NCBI RefSeq assembly: GCF_001412215.1
Contig: NZ_LLWP01000014.1
Coordinates: 1 to 64,000 of the forward strand
DNA: 64,000 bases
From: Pedobacter sp. Hv1
GTDB lineage: Bacteria; Bacteroidota; Bacteroidia; Sphingobacteriales; Sphingobacteriaceae
Reading direction: 5' to 3'
Numbering within the stretch: the stretch's first letter is position 1; each line of letters opens with the position of its first letter. The notes beneath the pieces are model-generated. The model saw only the letters and a program-made list of their open reading frames with translations. It was not told the DNA's origin and searched no databases. Of this stretch, positions 51,448-61,759 are shown piece by piece. The translations under genes and the position numbers were made by a program.

Positions 51448-54400
51448 ATGAAGTTCAGAAAAGCACTCAGTGGCCTCATGCTGCTGTTTATCCCATTTAT
51501 GGGCACTGTAAACGCATTTGCGCTTACACAGGGGCAGACCCCAGTTTTAAAAGCTGGTGAAGAGCTGTCTATCGGAGGTACGATCAAAGATGCAGGGGGG
51601 CAAGCGCTTCCTGGGGTCAGTATCTTAGTTAAAGGCACCAAAAAAGGCGTGTCTTCAAACGGCGATGGAAAGTTTACCCTTAAAGTTCAACCTACCGATA
51701 TTTTGGTGTTTTCTTTGGTTGGCTATCGATCGCAAGAAATTACCGTGGGCTCAAAGACCCAAATAGAGGTAACCTTAGAGATACAAGAATCAATATTGAG
51801 CGAAGTAGTAGTTACCGCTATCGGGATCAAACAACAAAAAAGAAAATTGGGTTATGCCACACAGGAAGTAAACACAGAAGTGTTGGATAAGTCAAAAACC
51901 ATGAACATTGGAAATGCATTGAGTGGTCAGGTTGCAGGTTTGAGTGTGAACAATCCTACTGGTATATTTCAAAGTCCACAGATTACCCTTAGAGGAAAAA
52001 CACCTTTATTGGTAATCGATGGTATTCCGGTTGAAAGTAATCTTTATGATGTGTCTTCTACCGATATTGAGAACATCAACGTATTAAAAGGGGTAACCGC
52101 TTCGGCACTTTATGGTTCTAGAGGAAAGAATGGTGCAATTATCATTACCACCAAAAGAGCTAAGGTAGATGGCCTAGAAGTAAATGTGGGAGCAAATACT
52201 ATGGTTACCGCTGGTTTTACAGTTTTCCCTAAAACACAAACCGAGTATGGTAATGGATCTGAAGGAAAATATGAGTTCTGGGATGGTGCTGATGGTGGTA
52301 TCTCTGATGGAGATATGATCTGGGGTCCAAAATTTGGAACTGGTATCAAAGTAAGACAATGGAACAGCCCGATTAGAGACAAACAAACAGGAGCAGTTAT
52401 TCCGTGGTGGGGAGATGTAAGTGGAACCATCTATAACGATAAGTCGAGGTACGAAAGGGTACCAACTGATTGGGTACGCCATGATAACCTGAACGATTTC
52501 TTAGGTACTGGAATTGTAACAGATAACCACATGTCTATGGCCTATAAAAGTGAAAAAGCACAGCTTTATTTCTCAGGAAAGTATGCCAATCAAAAAGGGC
52601 AGGTGCCAAATACTTCCTTATCTACTGGCGGCCTTAATTTTAGCGGAAACTATAACCTGACTAAGAATTTGGTAGCAGAAGCAAGTCTTTCTTACAACAA
52701 GGTTTATTCTCCAAATTTCCCACGTTATGGCTACGGTCCTAAAAACCACATGTACACCATCTTGATCTGGATGGGCGATGATGTGAATGGAAAAGAACTG
52801 AAAGAACACATGTATGTGCCGGGTGCTGAAGGTTACAGACAGGCCAACTATAATTACGCATGGTATAACAACCCTTATTTTGCAGCTTATGAGTTTAACC
52901 AATTACACAATAAAAATACCATTGATGGTTTAATGCGTTTGGCATGGACGGCAGCTCCTGGGCTGACTTTACAAGCAAGGGCAAACCTAAGAAATACCAG
53001 TTTGTTTGAAGACATGCAAAGTCCAAAAACATACTTAAACTATGGCGATTCTAGAAATGGCGACTATAAAGACTGGAACTCTAACCAGACCAATTTCGAT
53101 GCCGATTTTCTGGCTACTTATACCAAGGAGTTGAGCAGCAAAGTTGGGTTAACCATTAACGCTGGGGCCTCTAAATTTGCTAGAACTTACAGACAGCAAT
53201 ATCAGAGTACAGATGGTATCATTGTACCTTTTGTATATAGTTTAAATAATACCCAAGGGCCTGTTCAAGCTACTAACTATCTCGAAAAGAAAGAGATTCA
53301 GAGTGTGTACGGATCAGCTAACATCGATTTGTTCAACGCTGTATATTTGAATGTAACGGCTCGTAACGACTGGTCGTCTACACTGCCTTCATCTTCAAAC
53401 TCTTATTTCTATCCTTCGGCTTCCATCAGCACCATTCTATCGCAATATATCAAAATGCCAAAGGTGGTTGATTTTATGAAGTTGAATGCCTCATGGGCGC
53501 AGGTATCTAACGATTTGGCACCTTACAGTATCCAATCCGTATATACAAAAGATGTAACCTATGGCAGTACGCCATCTGTAGGTTATGGCAGTGGCTTGGT
53601 TAATCCATTGATCAATCCTGAAAAATCTACTTCTTATGAGTTGGGCTTTTCTTCTGCCTTTTTCAAGAATAGGTTAAGTTTAGACCTGACCTATTACAAT
53701 ATCATTGATGAAAACCAGATCATTGACCTGAACGTTTCTCAGGCCTCTGGTTTTACCACCCGTAAGGTGAATGGTAATAAATACCAAACCAATGGTTATG
53801 AGGTAGTGTTGGGTATCAAACCAGTTGTAGGTCGCAATTTTAGCTGGGACCTGAACCTAAACTGGTCATCATCTATCCGTAAACTAAAAGAAATATACAA
53901 TGGCAATGCCAAATTTGGCAACCTGGTAGTGGGCGATAGAGCAGACAGCTATTACAGCACCGTTTGGGAGAAAAATGCTAAAGGAGAATTGATCCTCGAT
54001 GCCAACAGTGGCCTTCCGATCAGAGATCCATTTCAACGAAAAGTTGGAAATCTTGATCCTACCTGGAGATTTGGTTTCCAGAACAAGTTCAAGATCAAAG
54101 ATTTTGTCATCAATGTAGATATTGATGGTGCTTGGGGTGGTATCATGAACTCGACCACCATAGAGAAAATGTGGTGGGGTGGAAAACATCCAGCTTCAAC
54201 AGAATACCGCGATGCTGAATATGCAGCTGGTAAACCTGTTTACGTACCAACAGGTGTTGTGGTTACTGGTGGTAGCCTTACCAGAGACATTAACGGAAAT
54301 GTAGTGACAGATACACGTACTTATGCCCAAAATACTAAGGCCGTGAGCTGGCAAACTTGGAGCCAACAGTATCCTTACCGAGCTAGAGTAACCGAAGCAG

Positions 54401-54645
54401 AAAATAAAAAGTTCGCCAATACCTTCGACCGCTCTTTTGTAAAGTTACGTAGGGTTTCTGTAGGATATGATTTGACCAAACTCGTTAAAATGGGAAAAGT
54501 AAAAGCATTAGATGTTAGCCTTTATGGTTACAACTTGGCCATGTGGAAAAAAATGCCATATCTAGATCCAGATTTCGGTACCGATTCTGATCTACAGGAT
54601 CCTTCGTCGAGATATTTGGGCTGCTCAATTAACCTTAAGTTTTAA
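51448..54645 (+). CDS. SusC/RagA-family TonB-linked transporter (phospholipase-linked)
   Basis: 1065 residues. After the signal peptide (about residues 1-25, ending near NAFA) come a carboxypeptidase-regulatory-like domain (IGGTIKDAGGQALPGVSILVKG), the TonB/SusC box (LSEVVVTAIGIKQQKRKLGYA), a plug with a shortened region around LLVIDGIPVES and SALYGSRGKNGAIIITTKRAK, and the barrel ending SINLKF. It is paired with a SusD 20 bp downstream and a secreted phospholipase C after a terminator. The substrate is not known; a phosphocholine-derived or lipid-derived compound is possible. Confidence 0.93.
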   Translation: MKFRKALSGLMLLFIPFMGTVNAFALTQGQTPVLKAGEELSIGGTIKDAGGQALPGVSILVKGTKKGVSSNGDGKFTLKVQPTDILVFSLVGYRSQEITVGSKTQIEVTLEIQESILSEVVVTAIGIKQQKRKLGYATQEVNTEVLDKSKTMNIGNALSGQVAGLSVNNPTGIFQSPQITLRGKTPLLVIDGIPVESNLYDVSSTDIENINVLKGVTASALYGSRGKNGAIIITTKRAKVDGLEVNVGANTMVTAGFTVFPKTQTEYGNGSEGKYEFWDGADGGISDGDMIWGPKFGTGIKVRQWNSPIRDKQTGAVIPWWGDVSGTIYNDKSRYERVPTDWVRHDNLNDFLGTGIVTDNHMSMAYKSEKAQLYFSGKYANQKGQVPNTSLSTGGLNFSGNYNLTKNLVAEASLSYNKVYSPNFPRYGYGPKNHMYTILIWMGDDVNGKELKEHMYVPGAEGYRQANYNYAWYNNPYFAAYEFNQLHNKNTIDGLMRLAWTAAPGLTLQARANLRNTSLFEDMQSPKTYLNYGDSRNGDYKDWNSNQTNFDADFLATYTKELSSKVGLTINAGASKFARTYRQQYQSTDGIIVPFVYSLNNTQGPVQATNYLEKKEIQSVYGSANIDLFNAVYLNVTARNDWSSTLPSSSNSYFYPSASISTILSQYIKMPKVVDFMKLNASWAQVSNDLAPYSIQSVYTKDVTYGSTPSVGYGSGLVNPLINPEKSTSYELGFSSAFFKNRLSLDLTYYNIIDENQIIDLNVSQASGFTTRKVNGNKYQTNGYEVVLGIKPVVGRNFSWDLNLNWSSSIRKLKEIYNGNAKFGNLVVGDRADSYYSTVWEKNAKGELILDANSGLPIRDPFQRKVGNLDPTWRFGFQNKFKIKDFVINVDIDGAWGGIMNSTTIEKMWWGGKHPASTEYRDAEYAAGKPVYVPTGVVVTGGSLTRDINGNVVTDTRTYAQNTKAVSWQTWSQQYPYRARVTEAENKKFANTFDRSFVKLRRVSVGYDLTKLVKMGKVKALDVSLYGYNLAMWKKMPYLDPDFGTDSDLQDPSSRYLGCSINLKF

Positions 54646-54664
54646 TCGTTTACACAAAAAAGAC

Positions 54665-56152
54665 ATGAAAAAGATATTAAATGTATGCTTAATGGTGGTC
54701 TGTCTATTTACCATTTCTTGTAAAAAAGACCTCGAAGAATTGAATAAAGATCCCAATAGGCCACAAGAAACGCACCCACAATTGTTGCTCACCAAAATTG
54801 AGTGGACAGCTTTCCAAGAGTTTGGTGGAACTGGCCCTTTATATGCCAATAAAATGTTGGTACAAAGTGATGGCGAAAATTTAGAGCAGTATTACAAATG
54901 GAACAGGGCAAGTTTTGATCCTTTCAATAACCTGCGTATTGTAACCAAAATGGATCAAGAAGCGACTAAGCTTAACCTAAAGGCTTATAACGCACTCGCT
55001 AAATTTTTTAGGGCCTATTATTTTTATAACCTTACCCTTACTTTCGGAGATATCCCTTACAGCGAGGCTTTAAAAGGAGAAAGTGCAAATCCGATATTTA
55101 CACCAGTTTACGACACGCAAAAAGCAGTTTTTAAAGGAATATTGACAGAATTGAATGAAGCCAATACCATTCTGAAAGGTCAAAATACCATTATTGTGGG
55201 TGATATTATTTTTGGTGGTTCGGTACAAAACTGGCGCAAGGCCGTAAATGCATTGCGTTTAAAGGTATTGCTTACCCTATCTAAAAAGACGAGCGAAACT
55301 GATCTGGATATTGTAAACCAATTTGCTGGCATCTATGCATCTGAGCCTTTATTTGCAAAAGACGAAAGTGCCAGATTGGTATTCCTTAACCAACAGAACA
55401 ACCGATACCCAGAATTCAACTCGAGTAGTTTTGGTTCGGGTATGTACATGGACATGACTTTTGTAGAGCGTTTGAAAGAACGTGAAGACCCTCGTCTTTT
55501 CCTTTTCTGCACACAAACCAGGTTAGGTAAGGAAGCAGGTAAGCCAATTTCTGATTTTTCATCTTATGAAGGTGGAGATCCGGCAGCACCTTATGCAGAA
55601 ACCAATGTTAAAGCCGTTGCTGGAAGAGTATCTAAAGTACACGAACGTTATTATGCCGATCCGGTAAATGAGCCAAGAGTATTGATCGGTTATGCAGAAC
55701 AACAATTGATCTTAGCCGAAGCTGCGGTGAAAGGATGGATTACTGCTGATGCTAAAAGCTTATATGAGAGCGGTGTAAAATCGAATTTCAAATTCTACGA
55801 AAACAATGTGGCCAGCCTTGCTAGCTACGTTAATGAAACGGCAGCCAGCAATTATTTGGGCAAACCCCTTAATAATTTTGACCAAGCGATAAGTAATGAG
55901 CAAAAGATAGAATTGATCACCACACAGAAATACCTACAAACCTATTTCCAAAATGGATGGTCGGCCTTTTTCACTAACTTACGTACAGGTTACCCTTCGT
56001 TTCGCAGGCCAGCAGGTGTAAATATTCCTTTTAGATGGATCTACCCTCAGGCAGAATACAATAACAATGCGGCGAACGTGAACAAGGCCATATCTAGCCA
56101 GTTTGGAGCCAATAATGATCAGATCAACCAAGCCACTTGGTGGGTTAAATAA
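54665..56152 (+). CDS. SusD-like_2 outer-membrane lipoprotein
   Basis: 495 residues with a lipoprotein signal (LMVVCLFTISCKKD, Cys-19). The start LEELNKDPNRPQETHPQLLLTKIEW and the phrases YFYNLTLTFGDIPYSEAL and QLILAEAAVKGWI are typical of the SusD-like_2 group, the same subgroup as the lipoprotein at 15309. It pairs with the upstream SusC. The gene is followed directly by a terminator hairpin, so the downstream phospholipase is probably expressed partly by readthrough or by its own promoter. Confidence 0.9.
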   Translation: MKKILNVCLMVVCLFTISCKKDLEELNKDPNRPQETHPQLLLTKIEWTAFQEFGGTGPLYANKMLVQSDGENLEQYYKWNRASFDPFNNLRIVTKMDQEATKLNLKAYNALAKFFRAYYFYNLTLTFGDIPYSEALKGESANPIFTPVYDTQKAVFKGILTELNEANTILKGQNTIIVGDIIFGGSVQNWRKAVNALRLKVLLTLSKKTSETDLDIVNQFAGIYASEPLFAKDESARLVFLNQQNNRYPEFNSSSFGSGMYMDMTFVERLKEREDPRLFLFCTQTRLGKEAGKPISDFSSYEGGDPAAPYAETNVKAVAGRVSKVHERYYADPVNEPRVLIGYAEQQLILAEAAVKGWITADAKSLYESGVKSNFKFYENNVASLASYVNETAASNYLGKPLNNFDQAISNEQKIELITTQKYLQTYFQNGWSAFFTNLRTGYPSFRRPAGVNIPFRWIYPQAEYNNNAANVNKAISSQFGANNDQINQATWWVK

Positions 56153-56168
56153 TAACAACAATCAAATG

Positions 56169-56198
56169 GGGCCATTTTTAATGAAATGGCCCTTTTTT
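56169..56198 (+). terminator. Rho-independent terminator between SusD and phospholipase genes
   Basis: GGGCCATTT (56169-56177) pairs with AAATGGCCC (56184-56192), followed by six T. It covers an in-frame ATG at 56186, which argues that this ATG is not the phospholipase start. Confidence 0.85.
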
Positions 56199-56212
56199 AT
56201 ATTTATCGTATA

Positions 56213-58717
56213 ATGGATTCTAGAAGAGACTTTTTAAAAAAGACAAGTTTGTTTGCAGGCTTAACCACTGTTGCCAATATGGTACCACCTTCACTGCTAA
56301 AGGCCATGTCTATTGAACCTACTCCTGGTAGTAGCTATAAGGATGCTGAACATGTGGTTTTTCTGATGCAGGAAAACCGTTCTTTTGATCATGCCTATGG
56401 TGCTTTAAAGGGGGTAAGGGGATTTAATGATCCGAGGGTACTGAAACAACAAAATGGACTTCCAATTTGGTTTCAAACCAATAAACAAGGGCAGACTTAT
56501 GCGCCTTTTAGGTTAGATATCAAAAATTCCAAAATCACCTGGATGGGTTCACTGCCGCATTCTTGGACAGACATGGTTGGTGCTAGAAACAAAGGTAAAA
56601 TGGATACTTGGTTAGAAGCTAAGAAAGCAGCTAGGGCTTATGAACACATGCCATTAACCATGGGGTATTTTGATCGAAAAGATATTCCTTTTTATTATGC
56701 CTTGGCCGATGCCTTTACCATCTGCGACCAACATTTCTGTTCTACGCTTACAGGTACAAGTTCTAACCGTACTTCGTTCTGGTCTGGAGCGGTTAGGGAA
56801 AATCCGCACGACGAAAAGTCTTTGCCACATGTTTTTAATGGTCAGATCGATTACAAAAATGTAGGTTGGAAAACTTATCCAGAACGATTGGAAGAAGCAC
56901 AGATTCCTTGGAAGGTTTACCAGAACGAATTGAGCCTTCCGGTAGGTTTTAAGGATGAGGAAGATGATTGGTTGGCCAATTTTACCGACAATAGTCTCGA
57001 GTTTTTTAAACAATACAAAGTTCGGTTTCATCCGGCACATATGGCCTTTTTGCGTAAACAGCTAGCAGATCTACCTCAAGAGATCAATCATTTAGAAGCC
57101 AAATTGCCTAAAGATGAGCAAGAACAAAAATTACTGGTTACAAAAAAGGAGACTTTGGTAAAAGTACAAGAAGCCATCAAGACTTGGAACGAACAAGGTT
57201 TTGCTGCCTTAAGCGATTTCGAAAAAAATATCCACAAGAGGGCTTTTGTAACCAATGAGGCTGATCCTGATTACCATAAAGTAGAACAGATAGACTATGA
57301 TGATGCAGGGGTAAAACGACAAATGGTAGTGCCCAAGGGTGATATCCTTTATCAGTTTAGGGCCGATGTAGCAAATGGCAAGTTACCTATGGTGTCTTGG
57401 TTGGTTGCACCCTGCCGTTTCTCCGATCATCCGGGTTCTCCGTGGCATGGTGCATGGTATATCTCTGAAATATTAGATATCCTGACCAAAAATGAGGAAG
57501 TATGGAAAAAAACAATTTTTGTGCTCACTTACGATGAGAGTGATGGTTATTTCGATCACCAATCGCCTTTTGTACCTCCGCACAGCCAAAGACCTTATAC
57601 CGGAAAAACTTCTGCAGGCATCAATACCGCAACAGAATTTTCGGGCATAGATCCAAAAGCTCCACAAGAAGAGGGCAAAGATAGCCCTATCGGACTTGGA
57701 TTTAGGGTGCCCATGGTCATTGCTTCGCCTTGGACCAAAGGTGGTTACGTAAATTCGCAAATTTTCGATCATACCTCTTGCCTACAGTTTTTAGAACATT
57801 TCATCGCCGCCAAAACGGGTAAGGTGATTAAAGAGACCAATATCAGTACTTGGAGAAGGGAAGTGTGCGGAGATTTAACTTCTGCATTTAGACCAGCCAA
57901 TGAACAAGCTGTTCAGCTCAAACCATTGGAAAGAAATAAATTTATCGAGAGCATCTATGCTGCCCAATTTAAACCACTTCCTGGAAACTTCAGTGCCATT
58001 AGCGAACAACAACTGCAACAAGCCAATAAAACAGGTAAGTTCAACGAGTTCCTTCCTAGTCAAGAACCGGGTACTAAATTAGCCAATGCGCTGCCTTATC
58101 AGCATGAAGTTAACTTGGTACAATTGGCCAATGGTCAGTTAGAAATGCATTTTGCTGCCGGAAAAACATTGTTTGGTAGTAAAAGTGCAGCAGGTGCTTT
58201 TCAAGTATATGCACCAGGAACATTTAAACTAGCTAAATTGGATAAAAGCGAAGAGGTAACCATGAACCAATGGAATTTTTGTGTAATACCTGGAGACCAG
58301 ATTAGCTATCAATGGCCATTGGCAGATTTTGTTGCCGATTATTACCTGTTGCAGTGTTATGGTGCAAATGGTTTTTTCAGGTCTTTTAAAGGTGGTAAAC
58401 AAGCTTCGGGTTTGAACATTAAAGTATCGCCAGAACTGCTGAATATTAAAATGGCTACCGGAAATGTATTGGTTAATCTTTTAGCAGATCGCGATCTAAA
58501 AGTGGAGCTTAAAGACAATGCTTATGGCAATGCTACCAAAACCATTAGCCTCAAAAAAGGCAAAAGTTCGCAATTGATTGTACCTACCAAACAGAGTGGG
58601 GCTTGGTATGATTTTACCTTAACCATACAAGGCAATTCCATATTTGCCTACCAGTATGCTGGAAGAATAGAAACTGGCAAAAACAGCATTTCCGATCCAC
58701 TAATGGGTCGTGTTTAA
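56213..58717 (+). CDS. Phosphocholine-specific phospholipase C, Tat-exported
   Basis: 834 residues from the ATG at 56213, which gives a Tat signal MDSRRDFLKKTSLF directly at the N-terminus; an upstream ATG at 56186 lies inside a terminator. The phosphoesterase domain has HVVFLMQENRSFDHAYGALKGVRGFND, FCSTLTGTSSNRTSFWSGAVRENP and LTYDESDGYFDHQSPFVPP (about residues 35-480), and the C-terminal 300 residues fit the beta-rich DUF756 repeats of the PlcH/PlcN family. It releases phosphocholine from phosphatidylcholine or sphingomyelin outside the cytoplasm. The adjacent SusCD pair could import a product. Confidence 0.92.
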   Translation: MDSRRDFLKKTSLFAGLTTVANMVPPSLLKAMSIEPTPGSSYKDAEHVVFLMQENRSFDHAYGALKGVRGFNDPRVLKQQNGLPIWFQTNKQGQTYAPFRLDIKNSKITWMGSLPHSWTDMVGARNKGKMDTWLEAKKAARAYEHMPLTMGYFDRKDIPFYYALADAFTICDQHFCSTLTGTSSNRTSFWSGAVRENPHDEKSLPHVFNGQIDYKNVGWKTYPERLEEAQIPWKVYQNELSLPVGFKDEEDDWLANFTDNSLEFFKQYKVRFHPAHMAFLRKQLADLPQEINHLEAKLPKDEQEQKLLVTKKETLVKVQEAIKTWNEQGFAALSDFEKNIHKRAFVTNEADPDYHKVEQIDYDDAGVKRQMVVPKGDILYQFRADVANGKLPMVSWLVAPCRFSDHPGSPWHGAWYISEILDILTKNEEVWKKTIFVLTYDESDGYFDHQSPFVPPHSQRPYTGKTSAGINTATEFSGIDPKAPQEEGKDSPIGLGFRVPMVIASPWTKGGYVNSQIFDHTSCLQFLEHFIAAKTGKVIKETNISTWRREVCGDLTSAFRPANEQAVQLKPLERNKFIESIYAAQFKPLPGNFSAISEQQLQQANKTGKFNEFLPSQEPGTKLANALPYQHEVNLVQLANGQLEMHFAAGKTLFGSKSAAGAFQVYAPGTFKLAKLDKSEEVTMNQWNFCVIPGDQISYQWPLADFVADYYLLQCYGANGFFRSFKGGKQASGLNIKVSPELLNIKMATGNVLVNLLADRDLKVELKDNAYGNATKTISLKKGKSSQLIVPTKQSGAWYDFTLTIQGNSIFAYQYAGRIETGKNSISDPLMGRV

Positions 58718-58742
58718 TGCCAAAAAATAATATTAAACAGTA

Positions 58743-58778
58743 AATAAGCCAGCGTAAAATTCTTTGCGCTGGCTTATT
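58743..58778. terminator. Bidirectional terminator hairpin
   Basis: AATAAGCCAGCG (58743-58754) pairs perfectly with CGCTGGCTTATT (58767-58778) around a 12-base loop. It lies between the convergent phospholipase and antiporter genes. The T tail is short on both sides. Confidence 0.7.
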
Positions 58779-58799
58779 CAATTATTGATCTGACAAATG

Positions 58800-60374
58800 T
58801 TAAATGATCTTTAATCGTTCTTCTTCCAAATCAATCTGGTATAACTGTTGACGGATCACTTCTTCATTAATTTTTGGATCTTTATTGAGCTCTGCCAGAA
58901 ATTGCCGCTGACTTTCTAACATCTCTACAAAGAGAATCTTGGCTTTTTCATTCATCCAATCGTCATTGGCTGCTTTGGTTTTTTCTTCCCAATGGTGTAA
59001 TATTTTCTCTATTGTTTTCCGATCGTGCAACTCATTTTCATATTTGTCTTGCAGAAATTTAGAGATATGTTGTCGCAGTTGTTGTTTAATTTGATGGCTG
59101 ATTTCTGGTGCTTCATAAAGTCCATTAAATAATTGCGTTCTGTTAATAAGGTATGGCAAAGTAAGGCCTTGTACCAATAGGGTAAGTAAAATGACCACAA
59201 AAGTGATGAACAAGATCAGGTTTCGATGCGGAAATACAAGTCCATTCTCAAAAACCACCGGAATGGCTAGGGCAGCCGCTAACGACACTACACCACGCAT
59301 ACCTGTCCAACCCAATAAAAGTGGCATCATTAACATTCTTTTGGTAGAAGTAGAACGAGGCGTTACACTTGGCCTAAAGATCATGGTGGTAACCAAAGCC
59401 GCATAAGAACTAATGATCCTGGCCAAAATCAACACACCAGTAACCAGCACACCATAACCTATAGCGGTATTGAGCGGAATGCCATCAGCCCTGAGACCCG
59501 CTGTAATTTCGGGGAGCTCCAAACCAATAATTAGAAAAACAATGCCATTGAGGATAAATACAAAACTTTCCCATACGCTATACCCTTTAATCCGACTGGA
59601 ACTGTTCAAGAAAATTAAGCGCTTAGCCGACATGAACAAACCACCTGCTACCACAGCCAACACGCCAGAGCTATGGCATTGTTCTGCAATCCAATACATA
59701 AAATAAGGCTCAATAAGTGTCAGTGCAATATCAGAAGGTGCATCGGTAGGGAGTTTTTTATGGGCCTGCACAAAGAGCCATGCCAATAACAGGCCAATCG
59801 CAATTCCGCCAATAACCATCCACAGAAAAGTTAAGGTAGCTTCTTGCCAAATGAACTGTCCGGTGCCTACGGCTACCAAAGCAAAGCGAAAGATGATCAA
59901 TGAAGAAGCATCGTTCAATAAACTTTCTCCTTCTAAAATGGCCGAAGTAGATTTAGGAATTTTAACAAATTTCATAATGGCTCCCGTACTTACCGCATCT
60001 GGCGGAGAAACAATACCACCCAAAAGAAAACCCAGTGCAAGCGAAAATCCAGGAATGAAATAATTGGTAAACAATGCAACAGACAATGCCGAGAAAAAGA
60101 CCACCAGAAAAGCAAAACTGGTAATGATTCGCCACCATTTTTTCATTTCCTTAAATGAAATAGACCAAGCCGCTTCAAACAACAAAGGAGGTAGGAAGAT
60201 GAAAAAGATCAGGTCTGGATTGATTTTGACAACGGGTAAGCCGGGAATAAAACTGACGAGCAGCCCTGCAACTACCAATAGAATAGGGTAGGCCACCCTA
60301 AGTTTGGTAGCTAACATTTGTAAAAGTACAATGGCGGCAACCATTGCCAATAAAAAAGGTAAGATGCTATGCAT
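58800..60374 (-). CDS. CPA1-type Na+/H+ antiporter (NhaP-like)
   Basis: 524 residues: about 12 membrane helices (1-405) and a charged cytoplasmic tail (about 410-524) with helical, coiled-coil-like segments. The ion-binding helix has ALGFLLGGIVSPPDAVSTGAIMKF and the neighbouring ILEGESLLNDASSLIIFR, matching the CPA1 motifs with the key D-A (PPDAV) and N-D (LLNDAS) residues. GWTGMRGVVSLAAALAIP follows as usual. It exchanges Na+ for H+ in pH and salt homeostasis. It stands alone, with the phospholipase gene convergent. Confidence 0.9.
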   Translation of the reverse strand: MHSILPFLLAMVAAIVLLQMLATKLRVAYPILLVVAGLLVSFIPGLPVVKINPDLIFFIFLPPLLFEAAWSISFKEMKKWWRIITSFAFLVVFFSALSVALFTNYFIPGFSLALGFLLGGIVSPPDAVSTGAIMKFVKIPKSTSAILEGESLLNDASSLIIFRFALVAVGTGQFIWQEATLTFLWMVIGGIAIGLLLAWLFVQAHKKLPTDAPSDIALTLIEPYFMYWIAEQCHSSGVLAVVAGGLFMSAKRLIFLNSSSRIKGYSVWESFVFILNGIVFLIIGLELPEITAGLRADGIPLNTAIGYGVLVTGVLILARIISSYAALVTTMIFRPSVTPRSTSTKRMLMMPLLLGWTGMRGVVSLAAALAIPVVFENGLVFPHRNLILFITFVVILLTLLVQGLTLPYLINRTQLFNGLYEAPEISHQIKQQLRQHISKFLQDKYENELHDRKTIEKILHHWEEKTKAANDDWMNEKAKILFVEMLESQRQFLAELNKDPKINEEVIRQQLYQIDLEEERLKII

Positions 60375-60590
60375 TCAAATAGGGGTAAGATGGTTTTGGT
60401 GTTTACTAATTTAAATAAAATTCGGCTAGGGCTCAAATCTATTTGAGCTAATATCAACATATTGTTTAATCAAAGAACCCTCAATAAAAGGTGAGCAAAA
60501 GAACGGTAAAATAATAGTTGTTCAACCATCTTTTTTCAGTTGTTTATCTAACAAACACCACTTTCTATATGACTATTTTTGAACAAAGCG

Positions 60591-60902
60591 ATGTTTCAAA
60601 TGATGTCTACAATTGATAATGGAGATGCAGAAGGAATGAATTATCACCAAGCTTGTAAGCTGATCAGCATGCAATTGGTCCCTTTAGGGAGTAGGATTGA
60701 TGGGAGAACTGTGACAGGTTTATTAGTCGTTCCAAAAGACATCAAAGGCGTAGTTATGGTTTTTGATGAATGGTTAAATCAAAAACCTTCCACCATTGCT
60801 TACAAACAATATGACCACCTTGATGTTTTGGTGGTGTTGGATAACAGCCTGGCTTACAGTAGATCTATATTTGAAGTGCTTCAACTCACATCTTTTGCTT
60901 AA
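60591..60902 (+). CDS. Hypothetical protein, about 103 residues
   Basis: Not recognised. I take the ATG at 60591; a TTG four codons upstream would be the only longer start. The protein has no signal peptide and looks like a small soluble alpha/beta domain (GLLVVPKDIKGVVMVFDEWLN; DHLDVLVVLDNSLA). The 5' neighbour is the divergent antiporter. Neighbouring genes do not suggest a role. Confidence 0.45.
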   Translation: MFQMMSTIDNGDAEGMNYHQACKLISMQLVPLGSRIDGRTVTGLLVVPKDIKGVVMVFDEWLNQKPSTIAYKQYDHLDVLVVLDNSLAYSRSIFEVLQLTSFA

Positions 60903-60993
60903 TCAAAGAAAATCTGTTGGTGATCAACATACACCAATTGGTCAAGTTTGAGCTTTGCTTTCAGCACTCAGACTGAATGTCTATTTTTGTACG

Positions 60994-61656
60994 ATGCCTA
61001 TTGAACCGATGTCTTTTTTAAATCCACTGGAACCTGTTGCTGATGTAGAAAAGATCGCAAAAATTCGGGTTTTCCCCGGAGAGACCGAATGGCATAGCGG
61101 ATGGAAAAAAGCATTTCCGGTCGATTATAGAGAAAAAACTTTCCTGAATAGGGAAGAGGGTTATTACCATCGGGCCGATGTGCATACACCTTGCGGAACG
61201 ACCATCGAGTTCCAAAACTCTCCAATAGCCTTAACGGAGCTGCAGAGTAGAGAAACCTTTTACCCTCGTTTGGTTTGGGTCATCAATGGTAAAAAGTTCA
61301 AAGGCTTTAAAATCCTCAAACATTTGCCCGATGTAAATGATCCACGCTTAGCAGATTTTGAATTTTCGCATACCGCAAACCTGACCATGGTACGTAAAAA
61401 CGACTTGATTTTGCCCAAACCTAGGGTACTCACTTTCCATCACCCCGAACTGCGGGATATTCCTTTAACTTCTCATTTATATTCTTTCACTTGGCGCCAC
61501 CCACACAAAGTCTGGTATGAAGCCAAATGTCCACTGATTTTTGATTTGGGTGGTTATTTTTTATATCAGCTGAAACAACGAGCACAACTTTCTGGTGCTT
61601 ATGCCTACTTGCATATGATTCCTAGAAAGGATTTTATTGGGCAGTATGTTAAATGA
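60994..61656 (+). CDS. CoiA-like (competence-type) protein
   Basis: 220 residues from ATG 60994 (61009 is an alternative). The CoiA pattern is ETEWHSGWKKAFP, then HRADVHTPCGTTIEFQNSPIALTELQSRETFYPRLVWVING (about 60-100), matching the W-H, H-R-A-D-x-x-T and IEFQ-x-S blocks with the R-E-x-FY segment, a nuclease-like core. CoiA-family proteins are linked to DNA uptake and recombination. There are no other competence genes near. The C-terminal 80 residues are less conserved. It is not obviously in an operon. Confidence 0.75.
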   Translation: MPIEPMSFLNPLEPVADVEKIAKIRVFPGETEWHSGWKKAFPVDYREKTFLNREEGYYHRADVHTPCGTTIEFQNSPIALTELQSRETFYPRLVWVINGKKFKGFKILKHLPDVNDPRLADFEFSHTANLTMVRKNDLILPKPRVLTFHHPELRDIPLTSHLYSFTWRHPHKVWYEAKCPLIFDLGGYFLYQLKQRAQLSGAYAYLHMIPRKDFIGQYVK

Positions 61657-61759
61657 AAAATTCAGCTCTCTTTTAACTAATTTTGAAATCAAAAGGGTGT
61701 AAATATTAATATCAAGCACTTCTTTTTAAATTGACTAGCATAATTGTTGAATAAAAAAT

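Noticed and set aside
52110..52482. Minus-strand frames opposite SusC genes
   Set aside because: Long shadow frames are common in these codon-biased genes; no homologous family or start signals are visible.
56186..56212. Upstream in-frame ATG for the phospholipase
   Set aside because: The ATG is within the right arm of a terminator hairpin and would put nine hydrophobic residues in front of a clean Tat signal.
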